Origin: Bryobacterales bacterium | GTDB taxonomy: Bacteria > Acidobacteriota > Terriglobia > Bryobacterales > Bryobacteraceae | NCBI GenBank assembly: GCA_003164035.1 | Contig: PLRS01000055.1 | Location: forward strand, 33,365 to 97,364 | Reading direction: 5' to 3' | Length of the DNA: 64,000 bases | In this document: positions 17,442-25,490 of the stretch, piece after piece | Position numbering within the stretch: position 1 is the stretch's first letter | Layout: each line of letters opens with the position of its first letter | Notes under the pieces: generated by a model | Told to the model about the DNA's origin: nothing | Database searches by the model: none | Seen by the model: the letters and a program-made list of their open reading frames with translations, nothing else | Program-made: the position numbers and the translations under genes

Positions 17442-18783
17442 CGGTCATTTCTCCGATCTTGAGCGTGGGAGCGGCCATGGAGCCGCGGAATTCCAGGTCC
17501 GACCCGATCGCCTCCAAGCCCATCAACATCTCCGCCAGGTTACCGGCGATAGTCACTTCCGACACCGCAAACGCCAGCTCGCCGTTACGGATCCAAAGGC
17601 CGGCCGCGCCGCGGGAGTAATCGCCGGTGGTGACATTGACGCCCTGGCCGATCAGCTCGGTTACGAAAAAGCCGTCGGCAATCTCCGCCACGATCCGCTC
17701 CGGCGATTGGACACCGTTTTCCACGTAAAAGTTCCCGTGGCCGATTCCGGCGTTGCCTGTGAGCCCGCGGCTCGCGTTGCCGGTGGTCTTCATGCCCAGC
17801 TTGCGCGCCGCATAGGTGTTCAGCAGATAGCTCTTTAGCACGCCGCGCTCGATGACCACGGTCCGCCGCGATGGCACGCCCTCGTCGTCGAAGGGTGAGG
17901 ACCCGAATAGACCCGGCATGGTGGCATCGTCGACGAGGGTCAGGTTTTCGCTGGCCACCTTTTGGCCGAGCTTGCCCGCCAGAAACGACTCGTGCCGGTA
18001 GATCAGCATGCCGTGAACGGCCTCGAACAGGTTTCCGACAAGCGACGCGGCTACCCGCGGCTCGAATACTACCGGCACCTTTTGGGTCGGGACCTTCACC
18101 GGTTTCAGGCGGCGCAGCGCGCGCGCCGCGGCGGTCTTGCCGACCTGCTCGGGCGATTCCAACCGGTCGAGGGATCGCGCCGCGCTGGACCAGTAGTCGC
18201 GCTCCATGGAATCGCCGTCGCGCGCCACCGGAACGGCGGAGATGGAACAGTAGCTGGTAGCGTATTCGCCGGCGAAACCGCGGGAGTTGGTGAAGACGTG
18301 GCGGCCCAGATAGGTTTCAAAGCCGGCGCCTTCGGAATTGAAGATACGCGGATCGGCATCGAGAGCGGCGGCCTCGGCACGCCGGGCGGCATCGATTTTG
18401 TAGCTGGTATCGAGCGCCCCCACCTCCGGCGAGCATAGCTTCAGATCGCTGGCCACCGACCCCAGTTCTTCCGGCTCGGGCAGGCCGGCGTGCGGATCCG
18501 CGGTGGTGATGGCGGCCAGCTCGATGGCCGAATCCACCAGCTTCCTAATGCCTTCGGGAGATAAATCCGACGTATAGGACGAGCCCGTATAGCGTCCGCG
18601 CAAAATCCGCAATCCCATGCCTCGTGAGCCGGCTTCCTTCACGCTTTCGATTTCGCGCATGCGGATATTGGCGGAAAACTCGTCGCCTTCCGAAATGGTG
18701 CATTCGGCGTCGCTAGCGCCCGCATCCAAGCAACGCCTGACTACGTCCCGCGCCAGTTCCATCAAGTGATTGTCGCCCGCCAT
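17428..18783 (-). CDS. pmbA: TldE/PmbA-family metallopeptidase
   Basis: 451 residues, normal family length. The features MRMREIESVKEAGSRGMGLR-like N-terminus (here NIRMREIESVKEAGSRGMGL), the central SFLAGKLGQKVASENLTLVDD and the C-terminal GNAGIGHGNFYVENG followed by VTTGDYSRGAAGLWIRNG are diagnostic of PmbA/TldE. With TldD it forms a protease that processes peptides such as microcins and antitoxins; TldE itself lacks the zinc ligands. No tldD lies in the window. It is the first gene of the minus-strand operon ending in tsaE. Confidence 0.92.
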   Translation of the reverse strand: MAGDNHLMELARDVVRRCLDAGASDAECTISEGDEFSANIRMREIESVKEAGSRGMGLRILRGRYTGSSYTSDLSPEGIRKLVDSAIELAAITTADPHAGLPEPEELGSVASDLKLCSPEVGALDTSYKIDAARRAEAAALDADPRIFNSEGAGFETYLGRHVFTNSRGFAGEYATSYCSISAVPVARDGDSMERDYWSSAARSLDRLESPEQVGKTAAARALRRLKPVKVPTQKVPVVFEPRVAASLVGNLFEAVHGMLIYRHESFLAGKLGQKVASENLTLVDDATMPGLFGSSPFDDEGVPSRRTVVIERGVLKSYLLNTYAARKLGMKTTGNASRGLTGNAGIGHGNFYVENGVQSPERIVAEIADGFFVTELIGQGVNVTTGDYSRGAAGLWIRNGELAFAVSEVTIAGNLAEMLMGLEAIGSDLEFRGSMAAPTLKIGEMTVGGK

Positions 18784-18962
18784 ATCTCACAGGCTAACAT
18801 CCTGGCGGCGGCAAGCTGTACGGCTAGTACGCCGAGACGACTCTCCGAACCCTGGCCGGTTTCGCAGTGATCGCGATGGAAAAGCGGATGGCAAGGCTCC
18901 CCAGTCCCCTCAATCGGGCAGAGGCACGGCATTTGAATCGTTCCCATGCGATGGCCGTCTAG

Positions 18963-19016
18963 CACTCGCAATATCACCGTCGAAGCTCCTTGATATACTC
19001 GGATTGCGAGTGTATA
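18963..19016 (+). promoter_or_regulatory. candidate operator of the RHH gene
   Basis: CACTCGCAAT (18963-18972) and its exact reverse complement ATTGCGAGTG (19003-19012) lie 30 bases apart just upstream of the RHH gene. The right half overlaps a second imperfect inverted repeat, TATACTC-N7-GAGTGTATA (18994-19016), which may include the -10 element. Ribbon-helix-helix antitoxins usually bind such repeats to repress their own promoters, so autoregulation is likely but unproven. Confidence 0.4.
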
Positions 19017-19042
19017 GTGAGTGTAGAGGTCAATAACAAGCG

Positions 19043-19297
19043 ATGAAGAGAATTCAACTGGAGTTGCCGGAAGAGCGGCTTAACGAACTGGAACGGCTCA
19101 TGGAGCAAACCGGCACCGCCACAAAGAAGGACTTGCTAAACGATGCCTTGACACTGTTCGAGTGGGCCCTGCATGAGCGGCAGGCCGGCAGGAAAATCGC
19201 CTCCGTGGACGAGCAGAACCAGCGGTATAAAGAGCTGGTGATGGCGAGTTTGGAGCGTGGAAAAACATCGGATAGATCCGGTGCCGTGGCCTTCTAA
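19043..19297 (+). CDS. ribbon-helix-helix DNA-binding protein
   Basis: 84 residues. The first 55 read as a ribbon-helix-helix (MKRIQLELPEERLNELERLM, then TGTATKKDLLNDALTLFEWA), the fold of CopG/Arc-like repressors and many antitoxins. The tail is acidic and Lys-rich. The stop codon is directly followed by the ATG of a small membrane protein gene, so both should be one transcript. Inverted repeats upstream fit autoregulation. No recognisable toxin follows. Confidence 0.75.
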   Translation: MKRIQLELPEERLNELERLMEQTGTATKKDLLNDALTLFEWALHERQAGRKIASVDEQNQRYKELVMASLERGKTSDRSGAVAF

Positions 19298-19507
19298 ATG
19301 AGCGAAGCATCCGAGCCGACCGGCCGTAACGCCTCGATCGTCAAGGCAAAAACCGAACGCCTTGCGGCGCGTGAGATATTCACGGCGGAACGGGACGAAC
19401 GGCTCGACCCGTTTCGGGTGCGAATTACCGGGCTGCTCATTGGGCTCGTATTCGTGGCGATGTTGCCACACAGTGGTCTCACGGCGGCGCCGCTGGGTGG
19501 AGGGTAG
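19298..19507 (+). CDS. small single-span membrane protein
   Basis: 69 residues: a charged N-terminal half (VKAKTERLAAREIFTAERDE) and one predicted membrane helix (VRITGLLIGLVFVAMLP). The ATG abuts the stop of the RHH gene, which argues that it is real. I do not recognise a family. It could be a membrane toxin-like partner or a short regulatory peptide of the RHH protein; nothing in the sequence decides this. Confidence 0.5.
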   Translation: MSEASEPTGRNASIVKAKTERLAAREIFTAERDERLDPFRVRITGLLIGLVFVAMLPHSGLTAAPLGGG

Positions 19508-19514
19508 GCCGCGC

Positions 19515-21269
19515 TCACCGGCCGCCGGCTAGCATCATTTGATATTGCCGCTCGGCTTCGGGGTCGGGTTCGAGCTTGCGCTCCAGGTAAAACGCCATCC
19601 AGCGGCGGGAATCGGCGTTGTCGTTAAGGTGCTGAAACAGCTTGGCCATGCCGCGAGCGCAGTTGGGCTCGGAGGGCACCAGGCGGATGTGTTCGGTACA
19701 CTCGTCCTCCATTGCCGGGACGATCTCCGTATTGGCGAGCGGTGCGACGCCCGGCGGCGGTTGGCGCATGAAAACGGCCGCCACCGTATCCTTATAGACC
19801 AGCTTCCAGACCGTCTGCGCGGGGTTCGCCAGCGCCACCATGAGCATGTGCGGTTCGCCGGCTGTGTATTCGAAACCGTTGACGACGATGGTTTCGATGC
19901 CGAAATCGTCGAGGATCTGGAGCGGCGGCTTGCCGGTGTCGATGTAATAGGTCAGCAGGCGGTAATCGCGATAGACGGTCTCATTCAGCAGACGGCCATC
20001 GACGAAGATCTGGTCGAGCGGCCAGAGACGCCACATCAGGTAACCGCCATCCTCCAGGTGGTTGTAGATTCGTCCGGTGATGTGGTGCGCGAGCAGGAAA
20101 TCGGCCGCGCCGGCGGGGCGAGTGGCCAACTGGGCATGGAAACGGAGGGACTTACCCTCCGCAATCCGCACCACCCCAATGGTCAGGATGGCCGCGGCGA
20201 TGGCGAACTGGGCGGCGGCCGGCAGCGGGCGCGTCTTCCAGGGAAAGTAGGTGGCGATCAGGACCGGGGCGAACAAGCCGATGAAGATGACGTTGCGGAT
20301 GGCGTAGACGCCGGCCAGGCCGAACAGAGCGAACAGGAGCACGTCGACGAAGCGGGCTTTGCGGCGCGCCCACAGCAGCACCGCCGCGCCGGCCACGAGC
20401 AGGAGCACGAAACCACCGGGAGGCCAGAGCACGGCAGGGCGCCATTCGGCAATCACCGAGAGCATTTTGCTCTGGCGGAAATAGAGGATAGTTGTTACGG
20501 CGTTCCAACCGTTAGGATTGGCCAGGGAGGCGAGAACGGTGGCGACGGAGGCGAGCCACAAACGGAATTCGCCGGCGCGAGGCTGGCCGCGCAGGCGCTG
20601 GTAGAGCGCTTCGGCGCAAAAGGCGCCCACCAGAATCCAGCTCATGATGAAACCGCCATGGAAATTCGCCCATAAGAGCGCCAGCGGCGGCAGCAGCCAA
20701 AGCGGACGCCGCGCGTCCAGGACGAGCAGGAACACCGCTGTAAAGAAGATGGTGAACAGGTGTGGCCGGTCGGTAGCGGACAAGTAGAGCACGGCGACCG
20801 GAGCCAGCGAGGCCGCAATGGAAAGGTAAAACCGCGCGGTGCGGCGCCAGGCGAGGAGGCCGACGGCGGCGCACGCGGCCATCAGCAGCAGGGCGCGGAG
20901 CAGCACCAGCGCGCCGTAGCCGCCGAGCCGGAAAATAGGGTAGAAGACGACTTCGGTCAGCCACTCCTGGGTGAGGTTGAAGTGGCGGACAATATCTTCG
21001 CCGGGATACGCCGGCCCGCGCAGATAGGTGGCGAAACCGAACGGATCGGGCACCGGCAGGCGGTGGTGCTCCAGAACGTATTTGCCCATTTCGAGATGCC
21101 ACCAGCCGTCGTTGGAATGGAACGGCTCCGAGAAGCAGCAAAGCAGCGTGAAGCCGGCGAGGATCAATACCAGCGGGTGCAGCCAATGGGGCGCAACCGC
21201 GGAAGCCGGAGCTGGGGCCGGACGTTGAGGCGCTGGCACGGCCGCACGGCGAGAGGGACGTCGCGACAT
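19515..21269 (-). CDS. polytopic membrane protein, GT-C-like
   Basis: 584 residues. After a Pro/Ala-rich N-terminus there are about ten membrane helices up to residue 400, then a soluble C-terminal region. The first periplasmic loop has DGWWHLEMGKYVLEHH, with the acidic and aromatic residues typical of the first loop of GT-C glycosyltransferase-like proteins (PMT/ArnT style). The C-terminal part (DFLLAHHITGRIYNHLEDGG, FVDGRLLNE) recurs in uncharacterised Acidobacteria and Planctomycetes proteins. It may transfer sugars from a lipid carrier, but no catalytic assignment is possible. Coding density is high and the start is clear. Confidence 0.7.
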   Translation of the reverse strand: MSRRPSRRAAVPAPQRPAPAPASAVAPHWLHPLVLILAGFTLLCCFSEPFHSNDGWWHLEMGKYVLEHHRLPVPDPFGFATYLRGPAYPGEDIVRHFNLTQEWLTEVVFYPIFRLGGYGALVLLRALLLMAACAAVGLLAWRRTARFYLSIAASLAPVAVLYLSATDRPHLFTIFFTAVFLLVLDARRPLWLLPPLALLWANFHGGFIMSWILVGAFCAEALYQRLRGQPRAGEFRLWLASVATVLASLANPNGWNAVTTILYFRQSKMLSVIAEWRPAVLWPPGGFVLLLVAGAAVLLWARRKARFVDVLLFALFGLAGVYAIRNVIFIGLFAPVLIATYFPWKTRPLPAAAQFAIAAAILTIGVVRIAEGKSLRFHAQLATRPAGAADFLLAHHITGRIYNHLEDGGYLMWRLWPLDQIFVDGRLLNETVYRDYRLLTYYIDTGKPPLQILDDFGIETIVVNGFEYTAGEPHMLMVALANPAQTVWKLVYKDTVAAVFMRQPPPGVAPLANTEIVPAMEDECTEHIRLVPSEPNCARGMAKLFQHLNDNADSRRWMAFYLERKLEPDPEAERQYQMMLAGGR

Positions 21270-21469
21270 GGGATACGTAATTCTAGCACCGGGCCAAAGG
21301 CGCCCAGGCCGTCAGGAACGGGCGCGATGCGGCCATATGTCAGCGGACCACTGGCCACCGGCGACCCATCCAGCCTACAGCCGGATCCCGGGGGAGTCGG
21401 TGAGGGGCAATGCAATTACTGAGCTGCTAACGAGGTTCGGCCGGTTTTACACTGAGAAGAGGAGGACTC

Positions 21470-21598
21470 ATGAGCGACGGTCGCGAGGAACGCGAGGAAA
21501 CTGAGAAGCGCCGCGAGCAGGAAAAGCGAGAGAATCGCGAGGACCGGACCGACCGCGGCGATGTGGATGAGTGGGAACCGGAACGGGTTGACTCCTAG
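21470..21598 (+). CDS. 42-residue highly charged peptide
   Basis: A short frame MSDGREERETEKRREQEK... rich in Glu, Arg and Asp, ending EWEPERVDS. It is preceded by a strong Shine-Dalgarno (GAGGAGG, five bases before the ATG), and its stop is two bases before the next ATG. No homologue is recognised. The good ribosome-binding site and tight spacing favour translation, but low complexity makes this uncertain. Confidence 0.4.
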   Translation: MSDGREEREETEKRREQEKRENREDRTDRGDVDEWEPERVDS

Positions 21599-21599
21599 C

Positions 21600-21832
21600 A
21601 TGCCGCGAGAGCTGTTCTCAAGCATTGTGGAAATCGACGCAATCGGTCCCGATTTGGCGACCCGTCTGACGACGCTACTCACCGGCGCGGCCAATAGCCG
21701 GCAGGCGCCGGCTCGTTGCGTGTCGAAACGATCTACGACGAACGGCGTGCGCGCATGAAACTCATCCTGGTGGGTGACATGGAGGCCAACGCCTTCATGT
21801 TCAATCTGATTCGCGCGGCTGTGGAGGACTAA
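21600..21832 (+). pseudogene. frameshifted small gene upstream of DUF4180
   Basis: The frame opens with MPRELFSSIVEIDAIGPDLA and then degenerates, stopping at 21758. From about 21717 another frame reads RVETIYDERRARMKLILVGD, then MEANAFMFNLIRAAVED and a stop at 21832, four bases before the DUF4180 start. Together these look like one small gene of about 77 residues split by a frameshift. I do not recognise the family. Confidence 0.35.
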
Positions 21833-21835
21833 TGG

Positions 21836-22219
21836 ATGCCCGCCAGAGCATACGAGATTCACGGCGTTCGTGTATTCGAGTGCGCGCCGGAAGGGCCGCG
21901 GCCGCGCAACGATCGCGATGCGGTCGAGCTGATGAGCGCGGCATGGGAGCATGGCGCGGGCCTTATTGTCATTCCCGTCGAGCAGCTCGGCGGCGACTTT
22001 TTCCGTCTTAGCAGCGGCATTGCCGGCGAGATCCTCCAGAAATTCGCCACCTACGGCGTACGCGTAGCCATCGTCGGCGATATCTCCGGCTACGTAGCCG
22101 CGAGCGCCTCCTTGCGGGACTTTGTGTACGAGTCGAACCGAGGCGGCCACATCTGGTTCGTGCCAAACCTGGAGGAACTCGGCCGGCGGCTGAAAGACCG
22201 GGCGAAACGCGAAGATTGA
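21836..22219 (+). CDS. DUF4180 protein
   Basis: 127 residues with the DUF4180 pattern: an N-terminal strand YEIHGVRVFECAPEG, a central LIVIPVEQLGGDFFRLSSG, then IAGEILQKFATYGVRVAIVG and a C-terminal HIWFVPNLEELGRRL. Members are small single-domain alpha/beta proteins of unknown function. It is the last gene of a probable short operon with the two small frames before it; spacing to the previous stop is three bases. Confidence 0.8.
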   Translation: MPARAYEIHGVRVFECAPEGPRPRNDRDAVELMSAAWEHGAGLIVIPVEQLGGDFFRLSSGIAGEILQKFATYGVRVAIVGDISGYVAASASLRDFVYESNRGGHIWFVPNLEELGRRLKDRAKRED

Positions 22220-22267
22220 GACCGTTCGATCTTCTCTTTTTATTCGCCTTGTGATATAGTGTGGCCC

Positions 22268-22753
22268 ATGAGCCCACAACCCGAACAAAACACATTCGCC
22301 GATCAATTGCTTGCCAGCAAGGAATTCTTCGAGCGCTCCACCCGGGTCCTCGATGAGGCCGACTCCGGGTTCCGTCCGAAAAAAGGAATGATGACGGTCG
22401 CGCAACAGGTCGCGCACGCGGCGCAGACGCTCGCCTGGTTTATCGAGGGCGCATCCCGGCCCGAAGGTTTCGACCTCGATTTTGCCAAACAAGCTGCCGC
22501 CCTGGAGAGCGCGACCTCGCTCGCCGCCGCGCGGCAGTCGCTCGAAACGGCCTACGCGAACGCCATCGGCTTTCTCCGCTCACACAGCGCGGAAGATTTG
22601 GCCGGGCCGCTGCCGCCCGGCCCGGTCATGGGCGGCCAACCGACCAGCGAAATCGTATGGGCCATGGTGGAGCACACCGCGCATCATCGCGGCGCTTTGA
22701 CCGTCTACTCGCGCCTGCTGGGGAAAGTCCCCCCGATGCCCTACGGGGGGTGA
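22268..22753 (+). CDS. DinB-superfamily protein
   Basis: 161 residues. A four-helix DinB fold is indicated by a metal-binding His triad: His50 in QQVAHAAQT and His136/His140 in EHTAHHRGAL. The family includes putative metal-dependent thiol transferases such as mycothiol- or bacillithiol-dependent enzymes; the specific substrate is unknown. The start is the ATG at 22268; a GTG three codons earlier is less likely. It ends convergent to the flagellar operon, with 148 bases between them that hold only short GGTCTGCCC repeats. Confidence 0.85.
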   Translation: MSPQPEQNTFADQLLASKEFFERSTRVLDEADSGFRPKKGMMTVAQQVAHAAQTLAWFIEGASRPEGFDLDFAKQAAALESATSLAAARQSLETAYANAIGFLRSHSAEDLAGPLPPGPVMGGQPTSEIVWAMVEHTAHHRGALTVYSRLLGKVPPMPYGG

Positions 22754-22901
22754 ACGGATCGGGTCGGCACCGGCTGCATGGGAAGCCTTCCGGCGCGAGC
22801 GGGAAAGAGTGCCGGTTGCAGGGCCACAAGAAACGATGGTCTGCCCGGTCTGCCCAGGTCTGCCCACGGTGACCCCGCCACAACCAAAGGCGGACAGCGC
22901 T

Positions 22902-23360
22902 CTACCGGCTCCGGCTTTCCGCCCGCCGGCGTTCGGTCCACTGGGCCAGATAATTCTCCGCGGCGGTTTGTTCGATCTCCGCGTTGCCGGCATGGACCCA
23001 TTCAACCCGGCGATGCTGCTTCAACCGCTCCAGCAGGCGGCACCGCCGCCGCGCTTCGAGTAATACGGCTTCGATCTCGGCCAGCTTTCGCCCTTCTTCG
23101 GCGCGCCGCTTGGCGAGTTGTTGGCGGCGTGCGTCCACGTACTCCCGGAAGGCCCCCAGCGCAGCCAGATCGCTACCGTTCAAATTGGGATCGGCGCGAA
23201 CCTCGGTCTCGGCGGCGGACCGCTGTTCGGCCAGCAGCGCGCGCTCGCGATCGAGTTCCGCCAATGCCGCCAGTTGGCGGCGGAAGCGGCCGTCGGCCAG
23301 TTCCAACTCGGTTTGCCGCCATTCCAGCACGCGGGCCAGCCTGAACTCGAAGGATTTCAC
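22902..23360 (-). CDS. fliJ: flagellar export chaperone FliJ
   Basis: 152 residues, almost entirely coiled coil (FRLARVLEWRQTELELADGR, then long Glu/Arg/Ala heptads), the hallmark of FliJ. FliJ is the central stalk of the FliI/FliH export ATPase. The start is a GTG that overlaps the fliI stop as GTGA; there is no suitable ATG. It is the last gene of the flagellar operon. Sequence conservation in FliJ is low, so the call rests on size, coiled coil and position right after fliI. Confidence 0.85.
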   Translation of the reverse strand: MKSFEFRLARVLEWRQTELELADGRFRRQLAALAELDRERALLAEQRSAAETEVRADPNLNGSDLAALGAFREYVDARRQQLAKRRAEEGRKLAEIEAVLLEARRRCRLLERLKQHRRVEWVHAGNAEIEQTAAENYLAQWTERRRAESRSR

Positions 23361-24712
23361 GATTTTCGCGCTCCGGCGGGCACTTTCGCGGCGCCATCCA
23401 GACGGTTCGCCAGCTCTTCCAGGCCATGCAGCGTTTCCGGAAGCGCGGCGTGGGTGGTGTGCTCCTGCCGCAGGAAATCGAGCAAGGCGGGACGCTGTTG
23501 GACACTGGCATCGAGGACCGGGTTCGAGCCGGCCGCATAGGCGCCGAGCTGGATCAGGTCCTCGGCGTCGCGATAGGCCGCCAGCGCCGCGCGCACCTTG
23601 CCCGCGGCCTGCTTCTGCGCCGGCGAGGCCAACGCGCCGGTGAGACGGCTGACCGATTCGAGCACGTCGATGGCCGGATAGTGGCCCTGCGCCGCCAGCT
23701 TGCGCGACAGAATAATGTGGCCGTCCAGAATCGCGCGGACCGCGTCGCAGATCGGCTCGTTGAAATCGTCGCCCTCCACCAACACGGTGAAGAAGCCGGT
23801 AATCGAGCCGCGGCGAAAATTGCCGGCGCGCTCCAGCACCTTGGGCAGAAGTTGAAAAACCGAAGGCGTATATCCCTTCTGGCTGGGTGGTTCGCCGGCC
23901 GCCAGGCCAATCTCGCGTTGCGCCATCGCCAGCCGCGTCACCGAATCCATCACCAGCAGCACGCTGGCTCCCTGGTCTCGGAAATATTCGGCCACGGCCA
24001 ACGCCACGAAACAGGCGCGGACGCGCAGCGGGGCGGGACGCTCGCTGGTGGCGCACACCACCACCGAGCGTTTGCGGCCTTCCGGCCCGAGTTCGTTCTC
24101 GAGAAAGCCGCGCACTTCGCGGTTGCGCTCGCCGATCATCCCGATGACCGTGACGTCCGCCGAGTTCTGGCGCGACATGGCGCCCAGCAGCGTGCTCTTG
24201 CCCACCCCGCTGCCGCCGAAAATTCCGATGCGCTGCCCTTTGCCGCAAGGAAGAAGGCTATCGATGGCTCGGATACCGGTGACCAGCGGCTGGGAAATGT
24301 GCTCGCGGTCCAGCGGATTGCCGGGGGTGCCATACAAGCTGTAGGTATCCGCCGCGGCAACCGGCGGCCCGCCATCGATGGGCTTGCCGAAACCGTCGAT
24401 GACCCGCCCAAGCAGGGCGGGGCCGACGGAAACGCGGGCCTGTTCGGCGCGCGCCACCACCGCGCAGCCCAACTGGAGACCGTCGGTTTCCTCCAGCGGC
24501 ATGGACAGAACCCGTCCGTCCCGAAAGCCGATCACCTGCGTACGCAGCCGCCGGCCGGCGCCGATCTCGATCTCGCAGAAGTCGCCGATACCCGCCCGCG
24601 GACCGCGCGACTCGATCAGCATGCCGACGACTTCGGTCACCGTGCCGGTCCAACGCATCGGGTCCAGACGGTCGAGATCCTGGCCATACCCGGCGAGCGA
24701 AATCCGCTCCAT
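23357..24712 (-). CDS. fliI: flagellum-specific ATPase FliI
   Basis: 451 residues, full length. Walker A GGSGVGKST (about residues 166-174), the DREHISQPLVTGIRAIDSLL region, Walker B LLVMDSVTRLAMAQREIGLA and the GYTPSVFQLLPKVLERAG segment are typical of FliI/YscN ATPases. It powers unfolding and release of flagellar export substrates at the base of the type III apparatus. The start overlaps the fliH stop by one base (TGATG). Confidence 0.97.
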   Translation of the reverse strand: MERISLAGYGQDLDRLDPMRWTGTVTEVVGMLIESRGPRAGIGDFCEIEIGAGRRLRTQVIGFRDGRVLSMPLEETDGLQLGCAVVARAEQARVSVGPALLGRVIDGFGKPIDGGPPVAAADTYSLYGTPGNPLDREHISQPLVTGIRAIDSLLPCGKGQRIGIFGGSGVGKSTLLGAMSRQNSADVTVIGMIGERNREVRGFLENELGPEGRKRSVVVCATSERPAPLRVRACFVALAVAEYFRDQGASVLLVMDSVTRLAMAQREIGLAAGEPPSQKGYTPSVFQLLPKVLERAGNFRRGSITGFFTVLVEGDDFNEPICDAVRAILDGHIILSRKLAAQGHYPAIDVLESVSRLTGALASPAQKQAAGKVRAALAAYRDAEDLIQLGAYAAGSNPVLDASVQQRPALLDFLRQEHTTHAALPETLHGLEELANRLDGAAKVPAGARKS

Positions 24713-25404
24713 CAGCCCTGCCTCCGGAGGCGGTCGGTCAGACCCCGCTCGATCTCTTCGAGTTGCGTATCGACGGACGCGTCCAGGCTCCCGCGTTCGG
24801 TTTCGAATACCACCGAGCCGAGCTCCCGCGCCGCGTCCGGAACCACCTCGACCGATCCGCCGGAGCTGGTACGCCGCAGGCAGGCGCTCACCTCGGCGGC
24901 GTGAGCCGGATGCACGCGGACCCGGCTGATCTCCTGCCCGTCCAGCTTTTCCAGGGCGGCCATCGCCACCCCGCGAATGGCTTCCGCATCCACCGACAGC
25001 TCTCGCCGCAACACCCGCCGCGCCACGGCCAGCGCCAGCGTTACCAGGTCGGCTTCGGCGTCGTGCCGCAAGCGGCTGCGCAAGCCGGCCAGATCCTCGA
25101 TGCTGCGCGTGAGCCGTTCCATCACCGGTTGGACTTGTTGCGCGGCCTGGTTGCGACCCTGCTCCCGGCCTTCGCGCAAGCCGGCATCGTGCGCCAAGCG
25201 CACCCGTTCCTCCGTTTGCCTGGCGAGTTCCGGATCCGGTTCGCTGGGGGGCGCTGCGGCGGGTGCTGCTTCGGGGGGTGCTGCCGCGGCGGGCGCCTCC
25301 TCCACCGCGGCCATGTCTCGCCAGGCCACCGGCGCGACGTCGCCGCGGCCGGTAGCCAGCACCTTAGCACGCATGGATGCATCGCTTTCCGCGGCAGGGC
25401 GCAT
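24712..25404 (-). CDS. fliH: flagellar assembly protein FliH
   Basis: 230 residues. An Ala/Pro/Glu-rich N-terminus leads into a helix with the GxxxG-like pattern LREGREQGRNQAAQQ and a C-terminal domain (VTLALAVARRVLRRELSVDA, VRVHPAHAAEV, SVVFETERGSLDASVDTQLE) diagnostic of FliH/HrpE. FliH binds and restrains FliI at the export gate. Two starts are possible, 25404 or the ATG ten codons later; the second has a better Shine-Dalgarno-like GGAAAG. Confidence 0.92.
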   Translation of the reverse strand: MRPAAESDASMRAKVLATGRGDVAPVAWRDMAAVEEAPAAAAPPEAAPAAAPPSEPDPELARQTEERVRLAHDAGLREGREQGRNQAAQQVQPVMERLTRSIEDLAGLRSRLRHDAEADLVTLALAVARRVLRRELSVDAEAIRGVAMAALEKLDGQEISRVRVHPAHAAEVSACLRRTSSGGSVEVVPDAARELGSVVFETERGSLDASVDTQLEEIERGLTDRLRRQG

Positions 25405-25490
25405 CGGCGATGCGTCTCACGCGGGGACCGAGGGCATCCAGCCCGTCCGGGCCCTGTGACGTGCCATCGAAATCCAGCCGTGACGGGAGG

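Noticed and set aside
23426..24904. 492-codon frame opposite fliI and fliH
   Set aside because: Antisense shadow; His/Arg/Gln-rich without any motif, while fliI and fliH are unmistakable.
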